The position numbers and the translations under genes were made by a program. This document shows positions 1 through 11,272 of a DNA stretch of 64,000 nt, in pieces. The notes under the pieces were generated by a model, which was given only the letters and a program-made list of their open reading frames with translations, had not been told where the DNA came from and made no database searches. Within the stretch, counting starts at the first letter, position 1; each line of letters opens with the position of its first letter. Source of the DNA: Bog-756 sp963696495 (GTDB taxonomy: Bacteria; Actinomycetota; Acidimicrobiia; Acidimicrobiales; RAAP-2); assembly GCA_963696495.1 (NCBI GenBank), contig CAVOKJ010000007.1, positions 124,001-188,000 on the forward strand, read 5' to 3'.

Positions 1-731
1 AGTCGACGAAGCGCGTCTCGACCTGAACGTTTCGGCCACTTCGCTCGGCGAGCCATTGGCGAGCCTGGTCTTTTGGGTTCATCACGCCTGCCTTCCACAT
101 TCGACTTTCATCCATCTCCTAGGTGCTCACAGAAGCGCCAGACTGTTGCTGGTCCCTCCGTCCTGGCCGCGCCATCTGAGTGCCTGGCTCGGACGAGATG
201 GGCCTACTGCCGTGCCTCCGAGGTCACCCGCCTCTGTCGGCGCGAGGCTTGTTGCCGTTGCCCCCCAGCAGCTTCACGAGAAGCATTCCTAGGCGATTTG
301 GCTTCTTCGCCGACTCGGCGGCCTTGGCCTCGGCTTCGTGCCCGCGGGTTACCCGGACCTGGAAGTTGTACCCCTTCGGATTGGCTTCGCTCACGGCTCT
401 CCCGTACTTGAACGACCAGGTCGATCGTACTCGCGGGTGGCCGCCGGTGCCCTCCCCCTCCGGCGTTCGAGGGTACCCTCACAACGGATGACGAACGCAC
501 GCCGCCTGTTCACCGGGCAGAACTGCGACAGCGGTTCTCGAACTCCGCTTGGGTGGGTTCGGTCGATTTCCGGCATTGATCCGGTTCGACGGACAGGTTG
601 CTTCAGATGGGCATTCCGCCTGACGGCCGGCGTTGTGTGGAAACCTTCGTATTGGGCCGGATTGGAGTAACCGAGCATCTGGTGCTGCCGGCCATCTGAC
701 CTGAATTCGGCGGCGGTTGCAGTCACGATGC
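1..731. other. No supportable gene
   Basis: Several short open frames overlap one another on both strands, but none shows a recognisable motif, a convincing ribosome binding site or protein-like composition. The stretch lies downstream of the minus-strand permease gene. I see no tRNA cloverleaf or clear terminator. A truncated or decayed gene cannot be excluded at the left edge. Confidence 0.4.
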
Positions 732-2111
732 TCAGTCAGCCGGAGGGGCATCGCCCACCGTGCCCGGCTGGGTCTGAGCTAGGAGTTCTGTGAAGGTTCT
801 CCCAGTCCTCCGGCGATATAGGACCTCGAACACAAAACTCCCAATCAGCGTGACACCCAGGGCAAGCGCAGAGCTGGGTGCGGAAACGATCATGTTGTAG
901 GTGAGAACGACGAAGAGGGAAAGGCAGGTCACCGCAGACGCCGTTATCAGCCACATCTTCGCGCCGGTCTGCTTTCGAAGCCTCAGGTGTCCGATGTTGA
1001 CGGCCGAGTAGACCAGGAGAAAGCCTGCGCTCCCCATGGAGGCCACGGCACTCAGGGGAAAGATCAGGACGAACCCGAGCACTATGGCCGATGTGATGAA
1101 CAGTCCTTCGACGTCACGACCCCACAGCTTGCGGTCAAATGCCGGAGGAAGGCCTCCGTTCTTAGCGATCTGATATGCGATGTTCGTAGATCCGAACAAC
1201 GTGGCATTGACGGCTGATGCCGTCGAGAGCAGAGCTGCAATGGCAACCAACCTGAACCCGACTTGACCCAACGAGGGTTTGGCCGCGAGGGCCAAAGCGG
1301 AATCGCCGAGCCCACTGAGCACATTGAGCGGCACGTTGGTCACCACGCCGATCGCCACGAGCAGGTAGATCCCGATCACAATGGCTACGCTGCCGTAGAT
1401 GGCGCGCGGCAGTTCCCACCTCGGCCTGGTCATGTTGGCTGCGGCATTCGTGATCAGACCGAATCCCTCGTAGCCGACGAACAGCAGCCCGGCTCCCGTG
1501 AAGATCGCCAGGGGGCCGGGCCAGGTCGTTGGCGAGAGCCGGGCAATCCCCTTCCCGTTGAGCACCACGAAGGCCGCCACGATGAAGACGACGAGGATGG
1601 CCACTTTGATGACCACGATTACGGATTCTGCTCGGCCCATGATGCGGCTACCGAGGAAGTTGACCGCCGTGAAGGCGAGTACAACGCCTACTGCCCACAC
1701 CTTCGACGGCAGATGGATGAACGTCACCGCGTAGGCGGCAAACCCCGTGGCGTACAGAGCGATGGCGATGATGTAGGCGAAGAACTGGAAGAGGTTGAGT
1801 GAGCCGGAGGCCACGCCTTCCCCATAACCGCGAACAACGAACGTGACGGCGCCCCCGACACTCGGGTACGTCTTTCCGAGTGCGACGTAGCTGTAGGCGG
1901 CGAGCGCTGCGACGGCCCCTCCGATGGCGAACGAAAGTGGCATGGCGGAACCAGAAATACGTGCCGCGACCCCGAGTATGGAGAAGATACCGGCACCGAT
2001 CATTCCGCCGACCCCGATACTGAGGGCAGAGACCAACCCGATGTCCGCCTTCCGTTCCGAGTCTGCCGCGGACCCTCCACGGTCTGGGTCTCCTGCGTTC
2101 GTGCTGCTCAT
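732..2111 (-). CDS. APC superfamily amino acid permease
   Basis: A 459-residue integral membrane protein that probably imports amino acids or polyamines across the cytoplasmic membrane by ion symport or exchange. After a hydrophilic N-terminus of about 22 residues come roughly 12 hydrophobic segments. The first carries the glycine-rich GVGGMIGAGIFSILG signature of the APC family (unwound helix 1), and GLLFVGYEGFGLITNAAANM fits the helix 6 region. Its ATG overlaps the stop of the upstream small membrane gene in an ATGA junction, so the two are probably translationally coupled. Substrate cannot be read from the sequence. Family assignment is firm. Confidence 0.9.
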   Translation of the reverse strand: MSSTNAGDPDRGGSAADSERKADIGLVSALSIGVGGMIGAGIFSILGVAARISGSAMPLSFAIGGAVAALAAYSYVALGKTYPSVGGAVTFVVRGYGEGVASGSLNLFQFFAYIIAIALYATGFAAYAVTFIHLPSKVWAVGVVLAFTAVNFLGSRIMGRAESVIVVIKVAILVVFIVAAFVVLNGKGIARLSPTTWPGPLAIFTGAGLLFVGYEGFGLITNAAANMTRPRWELPRAIYGSVAIVIGIYLLVAIGVVTNVPLNVLSGLGDSALALAAKPSLGQVGFRLVAIAALLSTASAVNATLFGSTNIAYQIAKNGGLPPAFDRKLWGRDVEGLFITSAIVLGFVLIFPLSAVASMGSAGFLLVYSAVNIGHLRLRKQTGAKMWLITASAVTCLSLFVVLTYNMIVSAPSSALALGVTLIGSFVFEVLYRRRTGRTFTELLAQTQPGTVGDAPPAD

Positions 2112-2386
2112 TGGCCCGCTTTGACGATCGGTAGAGCCGCATCACACTGTTTCTTGCCCTCGATCGGTTCCAAGGTCCGGTAGACGAACCGCCTCACGCG
2201 GTCAGAGAGGAGGGACCACACCAGCGCACGGACCCATACGAAGAGCACCCAATGCCGACCGAGCAGGGGCATGACGATGCCCACCAGGGCAAGCAGGCTG
2301 CCGATCAACTGACGAGTCTGTTGTCGGGTCATCGGTGACGCAGACGGGGTCTCCGAGCACATCATCGCCGCCTCGTGGCAGGCCAA
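2108..2386 (-). CDS. Small membrane protein coupled to the APC permease
   Basis: A 92-residue protein with one or two hydrophobic segments (LIGSLLALVGIVMPLLG, then WVLFVWVRALVWSLL) and a basic C-terminal half. I do not recognise the family. Support for its reality is positional: the stop overlaps the permease ATG by four bases (ATGA). Translation may start at the first Met or at the internal Met before TRQQTRQL, about 19 residues in, which gives a more typical short membrane protein. It might assist or regulate the permease, but that is inference from coupling alone. Confidence 0.55.
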   Translation of the reverse strand: MACHEAAMMCSETPSASPMTRQQTRQLIGSLLALVGIVMPLLGRHWVLFVWVRALVWSLLSDRVRRFVYRTLEPIEGKKQCDAALPIVKAGQ

Positions 2387-2670
2387 GGAACGTTCCAGGC
2401 ATCCGAGATTTCGTCCCAGTGCCCGAGCCTGCTAGCCGCGCCCCGGCGTGGAACGCCATGAGCGGCTCATTCGGCAGCGGGAAGGACTCGTTATCCTCGA
2501 TACTCAGACAGTAGCGCCACGGAGGATGGTGAGCCCGGGCGTCAATTGGTGAGTTCCCCTACGGCCGCATCTGCCCGGTTGCGAAGCTGGGGAAGTCCAT
2601 GCCCCGATTCCTGTGTGCACCAATCATCTGGGTGCGTGAACCCGGTCCAGCGACAGCGCATACGGACCGA

Positions 2671-2913
2671 CTACTCGCTCGCTTTGATGCCCTGCCCGTG
2701 GAGCAGAGACCTCCAGGCGACGACGGGAGCACCCTTCCATCCCTCATCCTTGACGGCCTGGCCGAACTCGGTCCCGGCGATGGCAATCCCCGTGATTCCG
2801 AGCAGAATCTCCACAGTCCACGCGATTGTCAGCGATGCACCGGACAGACCGAGTATCAGGCCGTAGGGGATCCAGGAGAGAATCCACAGCATGATTCCCA
2901 ATCGAAGCTTCAC
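2671..2913 (-). CDS. Small two-helix membrane protein
   Basis: An 80-residue protein starting with GTG at 2913. Two hydrophobic stretches (LGIMLWILSWIPYGLILGL and ASLTIAWTVEILLGITGIAIAG) are followed by a soluble tail of about 30 residues. The frame is open much further upstream, but the GTG is chosen because it overlaps the stop of the preceding small gene in a GTGA junction, the usual sign of coupling. Function unknown. It pairs with the gene at 2910-3110 as a two-gene unit. Confidence 0.55.
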   Translation of the reverse strand: MKLRLGIMLWILSWIPYGLILGLSGASLTIAWTVEILLGITGIAIAGTEFGQAVKDEGWKGAPVVAWRSLLHGQGIKASE

Positions 2914-3110
2914 GGCCCTGATCCTTGCAGACGGAGCCCCGACAACTGGCCGCTCTCGGGTCGGGACGATGAAGGCGGGGTTTCGAAGGCCTGCAGCGTT
3001 GGGTGGTCCGCCCGGGTGATGCACCAGATCTGCCAGACGATCATGTCGACGATGACGACTGCCAGAGCCACCAACTGAGGGATGATGGCGGGAGACATCG
3101 AACGATCCAC
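2910..3110 (-). CDS. Small single-helix membrane protein
   Basis: A 66-residue protein with one transmembrane segment (PQLVALAVVIVDMIVWQIWCI) near the N-terminus and a polar tail rich in Ser, Pro and Arg. Its stop overlaps the GTG start of the following membrane gene by four bases, which argues that both are translated. No family recognised; the shape resembles short envelope-stress membrane proteins common in actinomycetes, but that is only a likeness. Confidence 0.5.
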   Translation of the reverse strand: MDRSMSPAIIPQLVALAVVIVDMIVWQIWCITRADHPTLQAFETPPSSSRPESGQLSGLRLQGSGP

Positions 3111-3166
3111 AGGGAAAGCGAAGTGTGCGACAACAATCAGGGTCGGTTGGATGGGGACGTCCCGAG

Positions 3167-3472
3167 TCAGTCCTTCGGGCCGAGCTGCCAGGCCCCGATG
3201 AATGTGCCAGGGAAGTCTCCACCCTCACGAACGGCCGAGTAGCCGGCCGCGTTGAGCTGCCGCTCGATGAAGCCCATGATTGCCTCGTGATCCAGGGCCT
3301 GATCGGCTCCGACATCGGCGGCAATCTCATCGTGGTCAACGACAAATCGGTGGACCGGAACGGAATCGGCATGCTCCAGCAGGACGCACCAGTCGGCGAC
3401 ATCCCGCCGAACCGCCGCCCTGGTGATGGCCGGGTCGTATTCCAGCTCGTCATAGCTGATTTCGACGCTCAT
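3167..3472 (-). CDS. Conserved-looking hypothetical protein, 101 aa
   Basis: A soluble, acidic 101-residue protein with no signal peptide or membrane segment. An AGGAG lies directly before the ATG and a GGAGG a little further upstream. Sequence features include an acidic N-terminal half (ISYDELEYDPAITRAAVRRD) and a C-terminal GGDFPGTFIGAWQLGP motif. I do not recognise the family. Codon use and composition look coding, and the frame is free-standing between two convincing minus-strand genes. Confidence 0.55.
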   Translation of the reverse strand: MSVEISYDELEYDPAITRAAVRRDVADWCVLLEHADSVPVHRFVVDHDEIAADVGADQALDHEAIMGFIERQLNAAGYSAVREGGDFPGTFIGAWQLGPKD

Positions 3473-3675
3473 CTCCTAGGACCTCCAACCTCCTGATGCC
3501 CCCAGCGAAGTGTAGTCAGCTGAGAATCCGGACTCGCTCGCCTCATTGGCTACCTGGGCAAGCTCGACCCGGTCGCGGCCGGCTGGCGGCCGGGCCTTCG
3601 TCCCCCCGCCGTCCCACCGGCCGGTTCCTCGGTAACTCGCTGGACTTCAGCAGATGGGGTGCAAGGCGGCGCCGA

Positions 3676-5535
<1,860 letters not shown>

Positions 5536-5601
5536 TCGGTGCTCCTTAGCAACGGGGTGGGTAGGGCACTCTCGATCCGGAGAAGCGCAACAGGGCCAGT
5601 G

Positions 5602-6495
5602 TCAATCGTGTGGGTGGACATCGGGTGGCGAAACCGCGGTAAAGGGGACCGGTTCGGATGCCTGAGGTGGTTTGGTCCCCGCCAGTAATACGACACCGGC
5701 CAGGGCGACCGCAAGGCCGATGATGGCCGGGGCCAACCGGGCGTTGCCGCTCGACAACTTCTCTCCGAACACGGTGATTCCGAAGACGACGGAGGCGAAC
5801 AGCGTGACGGCGTTGCTGGATGCCATGGCGGGAGCCAGGAGACCGGTCTTGAGCGCGGACTGCTGCAGTATGAAACCGATGACGGCCGTGGCGACGAGCA
5901 CGTAGATCTCCCAGCTGGAGAGGAGATCCCCGATGCCGCTCCCGATGATGGTCATGAACTGCTTGGTCACGGTGGCCTGTAGCGCAAAACCCACTCCCGC
6001 CGCTGATCCGAACAACAACGCCTTCGTGGCTCCGCTTCTGGAACGACCGAGTCGGGCCAGGGTAACGACAACGACGGTCCCGAAGACTCCCGCACCCACC
6101 CAGGCGGCGGGTGCGGGGTGCGAGGATCCCTTCTGGGGAGACCCGACAGACAGGAAGAGGACGATTCCCAGGACGATGGCCACCGCCCCGATGATGACCC
6201 GGCGACTGATCTGCTGGTCGGTGAAATAGGCTCCGAGCGGCAGGGCGATGACCAGGCTGGTGGCGGTGAGCGACTGGACGACAACCAGCGAGCCGCGATC
6301 GAGGGCGGCCGCCTGCAGCACCCATCCGGCGGCCTGAAGCCCGCCGCCGGCCAGCCACACCGGGCGTTTCAGGATCTGGACCAGGAACCGGGGATCGTCG
6401 CCCTCGGCCGGCGTCTCGAGAGTTCCCTTCTGCTGCAGCACGCTGCCCAATGCGAAGGCCGATGCCGCGAGCAACGCCAAGAATACGGCCATCAA
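5602..6495 (-). CDS. DMT superfamily (EamA-like) transporter
   Basis: A 297-residue protein with about 10 transmembrane helices arranged as two halves, typical of drug/metabolite transporters. The first helix begins at residue 1 (AVFLALLAASAFALGSVLQQKG), and the second half repeats the pattern with GFILQQSALKTGLLAPAMA and the FGITVFGEKLSSG segment common in this group. Members export or take up small metabolites; the substrate is not predictable. It lies 66 bases upstream of the broken GH15 gene on the same strand and could share a transcript with it. Confidence 0.85.
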   Translation of the reverse strand: MMAVFLALLAASAFALGSVLQQKGTLETPAEGDDPRFLVQILKRPVWLAGGGLQAAGWVLQAAALDRGSLVVVQSLTATSLVIALPLGAYFTDQQISRRVIIGAVAIVLGIVLFLSVGSPQKGSSHPAPAAWVGAGVFGTVVVVTLARLGRSRSGATKALLFGSAAGVGFALQATVTKQFMTIIGSGIGDLLSSWEIYVLVATAVIGFILQQSALKTGLLAPAMASSNAVTLFASVVFGITVFGEKLSSGNARLAPAIIGLAVALAGVVLLAGTKPPQASEPVPFTAVSPPDVHPHD

Positions 6496-6603
6496 CCCCG
6501 GGTCCAGTTCACGTCGCCTCTAGCCATGCCATTGAGCGCCGACCCTGACCACGTGGCGACGGCCCGAAGGCTGCAGCGATGTCGACAGGGCGAATAGGAA
6601 GAG

Positions 6604-7008
6604 TTAGCGCAACGCCGGGTCTCGCTGGGCCTCTCGATCGCCACCGTAGACAGCGAGCGCATAGATCACGAGCGCGGCGATGAGGATGTAGACGAACGAC
6701 CATATCGGGTAGAAGGGCATCCAGTAGATGGCACTGATGCCGGCGATCACGGCGGCAACGATGCCGACCCACCGAGCGAAGCCCGAACCGCTGATCACCA
6801 GGAAGCCACAGATGATCAGGATGGCGGCCACGATCAGATCCACCCATCCATAGGTCTTGAGGCTGTGGCCGAAGATGGCGGCTTCCAAGTTGGAGGGCAA
6901 CACGCCGTGGTAGCGGAATGCCCAGATGGCGTCGAACACCTTCATGATCCCGCCCCAAATCAGGATGATCCCAGCAAAGAGCACCCAACCTTCGCCTCGA
7001 TGTTCCAC
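6604..7008 (-). CDS. DUF7144-like four-helix membrane protein
   Basis: A 134-residue integral membrane protein with four hydrophobic segments, starting GEGWVLFAGIILIWGGIMKVFDAIWAF and ending with a short charged tail. This pattern matches the small DUF7144-type membrane proteins of Streptomyces and relatives (family assignment from memory of the pattern). The GTG at 7008 is preferred over an upstream ATG because a perfect AGGAGG lies six bases before it. Function unknown. Confidence 0.75.
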   Translation of the reverse strand: MEHRGEGWVLFAGIILIWGGIMKVFDAIWAFRYHGVLPSNLEAAIFGHSLKTYGWVDLIVAAILIICGFLVISGSGFARWVGIVAAVIAGISAIYWMPFYPIWSFVYILIAALVIYALAVYGGDREAQRDPALR

Positions 7009-7351
7009 CGTTCGCCTCCTAGTTCGGCCACGCCGATCTGGACGCGGCAACGCTGCCACTGAGCACCAGTTTTGCCCCGTTCCCAGTCACCGACAAGGGA
7101 TATTCGCCGGTTGATCCCGAATCGACATGTGACGAGATTCACAAGCACCCTGAGTCGTGATCGGGGATCCGGAACGTCCGACGCAGGACGAGACGCCGGT
7201 CGCTGCACGTCGTGCGGAATCGATGCAGACTAACCGGCACCAGCGCCGGCACCGCGTGATGGCCGGGTTCGAGGGGCGACGCCTCAGGGAGAGAGAGTGA
7301 ACGTGACGTGCTGATGGCCCGAGCTGACGAGGTACTGCCTCCGCGGGACCG

Positions 7352-9007
7352 GTGGCGCCGGGAACCCGTCGTCGGTTGGTTGGGACCGGACGAGGGACCG
7401 ATGCCGCCGTGACCGACGCCGCTGACCCCCCTGCGGGCGAGGCCGGCGAGGGAAGTCCCCGATTGGCGCTCCTGTTGGCCATGGCCATGTTTGTCCTGGT
7501 CATCGACACGTCGCTGATGAACGTGTCGATCTCCGCAGTGATCAAGGACCTGCATACGACGGCCAGCGGCGTCCAGTCGGCGATCGCACTCGAAGCGCTC
7601 GTCTCGGCGGCCTTCATCCTGACCAACTCCAAAATCGGCGACCTCATCGGCCGCCGGCGTGCGTACGTGATCGGTCTGTTGGCCTATGCGGTCGGTGCCG
7701 TGGCCATGACGCTGGCCCACAGCCTGACCACCATCATCATCTTTTGGGCGATCATCGGTGGGCTCGGCGCCTCCCTGCTGCTGCCGGCCATGCAGTCCCT
7801 CATCCACGGCAACTTCACCGGGGACGCCCAGAAGCGGGCCTACGCGCTCGTCGGCGCATCGGCGGCGATTGCGGCCGCCGTCGGTCCACTCCTCGGAGGG
7901 TTCCTCACGACCTACCTGTCGTGGCGGGTCGGCTTCGGGCTCGAGGCCCTCATCATCCTCGTGGTGCTGTCCCAGATCCGCCTGGTCAAGGACGTCCCCT
8001 ACACGGGGCCGCGACAGATCGACATCGTCGGTGCTGTCCTCTCCGTCGTCGGCATGGGAGGCGTGGTCCTCGGCATCCTCGTCTGGCAGGAGGGCGGCCA
8101 GTTCGTCGGGCTGTTCATCGGGATCGGCGCGGCGACGCTCGCCGGGTTCGCCTACTGGCTGGTTCATCGGAAGCGGCTCGGGAAGCCGACCCTGCTGGAT
8201 CCCGACCTGTTCAAGCATTTGAATTTCCGCATCGGCATCTCGCAGCAGATGCTGCAGCAGGTCACGTTGGGCGGCGCGATGATCGTCCTGCCGCTGTTCC
8301 TGCAGATGACCCTCGAGTACAACGCGATGCAGGCCGGGTTGTCCCTTGCTCCCCTGTCACTGTCCATGTTCGGCATGGCCATGCTCGCCGGCCGCAAGGC
8401 CGGCCGCTGGCGGGCGGCCCAGATCGTCATGGCCGGCTTTGGTCTGAGCACGGTCGGTATGGCGGCCATCATCCCTTTGGTGCCGAGGGTGGATTCTGGC
8501 TGGTACCTGGTGATCCCACTGGTCATCACCGGCTCGGGCCTGGGCATGCTCGTCTCCCAACTCAACAACTTCACGCTCGCTCCGATCACGGAGGACCGCG
8601 TCAGCGAGGCCGCCGGTGTGAACTCTGCGGCCGGCTCATTCGGACTGTCGTTCGGCCTCGCCATGGCCGGCGGGATCATGCTCTGGGCCCTGGCACTCAG
8701 CTTCACTCACCTGGCCGAGGCCAGCCCGGTGATACCGCCGGCGCAACAACAGCAGATCTCCAGCGAGCTCGAGCACGATGCGGAGGTGATGAGCAACACC
8801 CAGCTGCAACAACAGATCGCCGGCGAACCAAAGGTGATTCAGGACGAGGTGCTCGCCATCAATTCCCGCGCCCGGAATATCTCCCTCCAGGTCGCCCTGC
8901 TCATACCCGCTCTCGCATCACTGCTGGGTCTGGCCAACTCGTTTCGCATGCTTCGCCTCCCGGACATCCCTCCCGCGGCAGACATCGAGGGCGTCGGTCT
9001 CGGGTAG
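7352..9007 (+). CDS. DHA2-type MFS drug exporter (EmrB/QacA-like)
   Basis: A 551-residue major facilitator protein with about 14 helices. The first helix shows the DHA2 motif (MFVLVIDTSLMNVSISAV) and the loop between helices 2 and 3 has the MFS motif A region (KIGDLIGRRRAYVIG). A periplasmic insert of about 70 Gln-rich residues precedes the last helix, as in QacA/EmrB proteins. Members export cationic or lipophilic drugs by proton antiport. A GTG at 7409, preceded by GAGGGA, is a plausible alternative start and removes 19 unconserved-looking residues. Its promoter region is shared with the divergent DUF7144-like gene. Confidence 0.9.
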   Translation: MAPGTRRRLVGTGRGTDAAVTDAADPPAGEAGEGSPRLALLLAMAMFVLVIDTSLMNVSISAVIKDLHTTASGVQSAIALEALVSAAFILTNSKIGDLIGRRRAYVIGLLAYAVGAVAMTLAHSLTTIIIFWAIIGGLGASLLLPAMQSLIHGNFTGDAQKRAYALVGASAAIAAAVGPLLGGFLTTYLSWRVGFGLEALIILVVLSQIRLVKDVPYTGPRQIDIVGAVLSVVGMGGVVLGILVWQEGGQFVGLFIGIGAATLAGFAYWLVHRKRLGKPTLLDPDLFKHLNFRIGISQQMLQQVTLGGAMIVLPLFLQMTLEYNAMQAGLSLAPLSLSMFGMAMLAGRKAGRWRAAQIVMAGFGLSTVGMAAIIPLVPRVDSGWYLVIPLVITGSGLGMLVSQLNNFTLAPITEDRVSEAAGVNSAAGSFGLSFGLAMAGGIMLWALALSFTHLAEASPVIPPAQQQQISSELEHDAEVMSNTQLQQQIAGEPKVIQDEVLAINSRARNISLQVALLIPALASLLGLANSFRMLRLPDIPPAADIEGVGLG

Positions 9008-9343
9008 GAGGGACGGCGTGACATCGGCAGTCGAGTTGGAGACGGAGAGACGATCGGCGGTGCTCCGTGGCATGCGGCGGTCAGGCCCTGAAGCAGTTCG
9101 ATCCGCCTCCATCAAACCGTGTCTCCCCTCCATCCGCCGGGTGCCCGACAGAGGCCCGGTCCGCGGGCATGTCGGCACTCGCCGGCTTCGGGGTGGACGA
9201 CCGGGGAGTCGCTCCGCCGGAGTCGAGAGCAGACCGACCATCGATCGGTTGACTCTGCACCGAGCTCAGAGTCGGCACCCGCCCAGGTTTCGGGCCTACG
9301 ATCGGGCCGAGTGGACGCGGCGACACAGGACGGTGGTCTCCCG
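9008..9343. other. Intergenic or leader DNA before the SulP gene
   Basis: This 336-base stretch is open in the frame of the following transporter, but the encoded residues are Arg/Pro-rich and unlike the family. A GTG at 9311 is in frame and could be the true start, adding 11 residues. No terminator, repeat or RNA gene was recognised. Confidence 0.4.
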
Positions 9344-11074
9344 ATGTTGAAGCGCGTGCCCGGCGTCCGGATGATCGCCGGTTACCAGCCGCGTTGGCTA
9401 CCCAAGGACCTGATGGCCGGCCTGGTGTTGACGGCGATTCTCGTGCCCCAGGGCATGGCCTATGCCGAGTTGGCAGGACTGCCGCCCATCACAGGGCTCT
9501 ACACCTCGGTCCTCTGCCTCATCGGGTATGCCGCCCTGGGGCCGTCTCGTATCCTGGTGCTCGGACCGGACTCGTCGCTGGGTCCGATGATCGCCGCCAC
9601 CATCCTCCCTCTCGTTGGGGCGGACGGAAGTCCCGCCCGTGCCGTCGCCCTGGCATCGATGCTCGCCATCCTGGTGGGCGCCGTGATGATCCTGGCCGGG
9701 GTGGCCAAGCTCGGCTTTGTGGCCGACCTGCTCTCCAAGCCCACCCAGATCGGCTACATGACCGGCCTCGCACTCACGATCCTGGTCGGTCAACTGCCCA
9801 AGCTCTTCGGATTCTCCATTCATTCCGACACGCTCATCGGAGACATCACCGGATTCGTGGACGGATTGCGATCCGGGAAGACGGTGACCGCTGCCGTCCT
9901 CACCGGCCTGTTCGGCCTCGTCGTGATCCTGGTACTCCAGCGCTGGTTGCCGAAAGTCCCCGGCGTACTCGTCGCCGTGGTGCTGTCCATCGGCGCGGCT
10001 GTCCTGTTCGGTCTGGCCGACCACGGGGTCGCCCTGGTGGGGACGTTGCCTCAGGGGTTGCCGCCGTTCACCATCCCGAGTGTCTCGGCGTCCGATTTCG
10101 CGCTGCTCGTGGTCGGGGCCCTCGGGATCTCACTCGTTGCCTTGACGGACACCATCTCGACTGCATCGGCGTTCGCCGCCAGGAGCGGGGACGAGGTTCA
10201 GGCCAACCAGGAGATGATCGGGATCGGCACCTCGAACGTGGCCGCCGGGCTCTTCCAGGGTTTCCCCGTCAGCACCAGCGGCTCGCGGACCGCGGTGGCC
10301 GACCAGTCCGGCGCCAAGACGCAGGTCACCGGCCTGGTCGGGGCTGGTGTGATCGTACTCATGCTCGTCGTCATTCCCGGACTCTTCCGTAACCTCCCCC
10401 AACCCACACTGGCGGCGGTGGTGATGGCGGCGGCACTGTCCCTCGCCGACCTGGCGGGGATGAGGCGACTCTGGGAGGTGCGACGGACCGAATTCTCCCT
10501 GTCGATCGCCGCCTTCCTCGGCGTAGCCCTGCTCGGCGTGCTCCCCGGCATCGGCATCGCCGTCGGACTCTCCATCCTCAACGTATTCCGCCGGTCGTGG
10601 TGGCCCTACAGCACGCGCTTAGGGCAAGTGGATGGAGTTCCCGGCTATCACGATGTGCACTCCCACCCTGATGCCGACCTGATCGAGGGTCTGGTCGTCT
10701 TCCGTTTCGATGCCCCCTTGTTCTTCGCCAACGCCCGGGCCTTCAGCCAGCAGGTTCGGGATCTCGCTGCGAGCGAACCACGCCCCCGGTGGATCTTGGT
10801 CGCCGCAGAGCCCATCACGGACGTCGACACCACGGCAGCGGACATGCTCGAGGAGCTCGACGAGACCCTCAACGGGCGAGGGATCTCCCTGGTCTTCGCC
10901 GAGTTGAAGGACCCGGTGCGGGCGAAGATCGAGCGATACGAACTGACTCGGACGATCGATCCGACACACTTCTTCCCGACCCTCGAGTCCGCCGTCGCCG
11001 CCTTTACCCGATCGGACTCGGGCCTTCAGGACGGGTCGACCGACGAACTCGGGGCTGAGCCCGAAAGCGGGTAG
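9344..11074 (+). CDS. SulP/SLC26 family anion transporter with STAS domain
   Basis: A 576-residue protein from the ATG at 9344. The membrane domain has the SulP signature near its start (DLMAGLVLTAILVPQGMAYA, then LAGLPPITGLYTSVL), followed by 10 or more helices, and ends in a cytoplasmic STAS domain at about residues 440-555 (GLVVFRFDAPLFFANARAF, with the ITDVDTTAADML phosphorylation-loop-like segment). Members move sulfate, bicarbonate or dicarboxylates by proton or sodium symport. The longer open frame to 9119 is rejected because its extra residues look non-coding. Ion specificity is unknown. Confidence 0.9.
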   Translation: MLKRVPGVRMIAGYQPRWLPKDLMAGLVLTAILVPQGMAYAELAGLPPITGLYTSVLCLIGYAALGPSRILVLGPDSSLGPMIAATILPLVGADGSPARAVALASMLAILVGAVMILAGVAKLGFVADLLSKPTQIGYMTGLALTILVGQLPKLFGFSIHSDTLIGDITGFVDGLRSGKTVTAAVLTGLFGLVVILVLQRWLPKVPGVLVAVVLSIGAAVLFGLADHGVALVGTLPQGLPPFTIPSVSASDFALLVVGALGISLVALTDTISTASAFAARSGDEVQANQEMIGIGTSNVAAGLFQGFPVSTSGSRTAVADQSGAKTQVTGLVGAGVIVLMLVVIPGLFRNLPQPTLAAVVMAAALSLADLAGMRRLWEVRRTEFSLSIAAFLGVALLGVLPGIGIAVGLSILNVFRRSWWPYSTRLGQVDGVPGYHDVHSHPDADLIEGLVVFRFDAPLFFANARAFSQQVRDLAASEPRPRWILVAAEPITDVDTTAADMLEELDETLNGRGISLVFAELKDPVRAKIERYELTRTIDPTHFFPTLESAVAAFTRSDSGLQDGSTDELGAEPESG

Positions 11075-11272
11075 CCACTCTTTTGGCAACACCACGATGG
11101 ACGTCCACCGCCCGACGGGGACGAATGGGAGGCAAGGACAAAGGCCATGCCGACCAGTCATTCGGCGACTATCAGAGGGATGGCCAGGGTGCATGAATCT
11201 TCCGCTGGTGACAAATCAAACCCTACACGCTCGACCTGCCCGTGTCCTACGTTGACGGGCAGGAGGTCAGGC

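Noticed and set aside
9398..10402. Long antisense and offset frames over the SulP gene
   Set aside because: High GC gives long open shadows; composition is His/Arg/Gly-rich and no family is recognisable.
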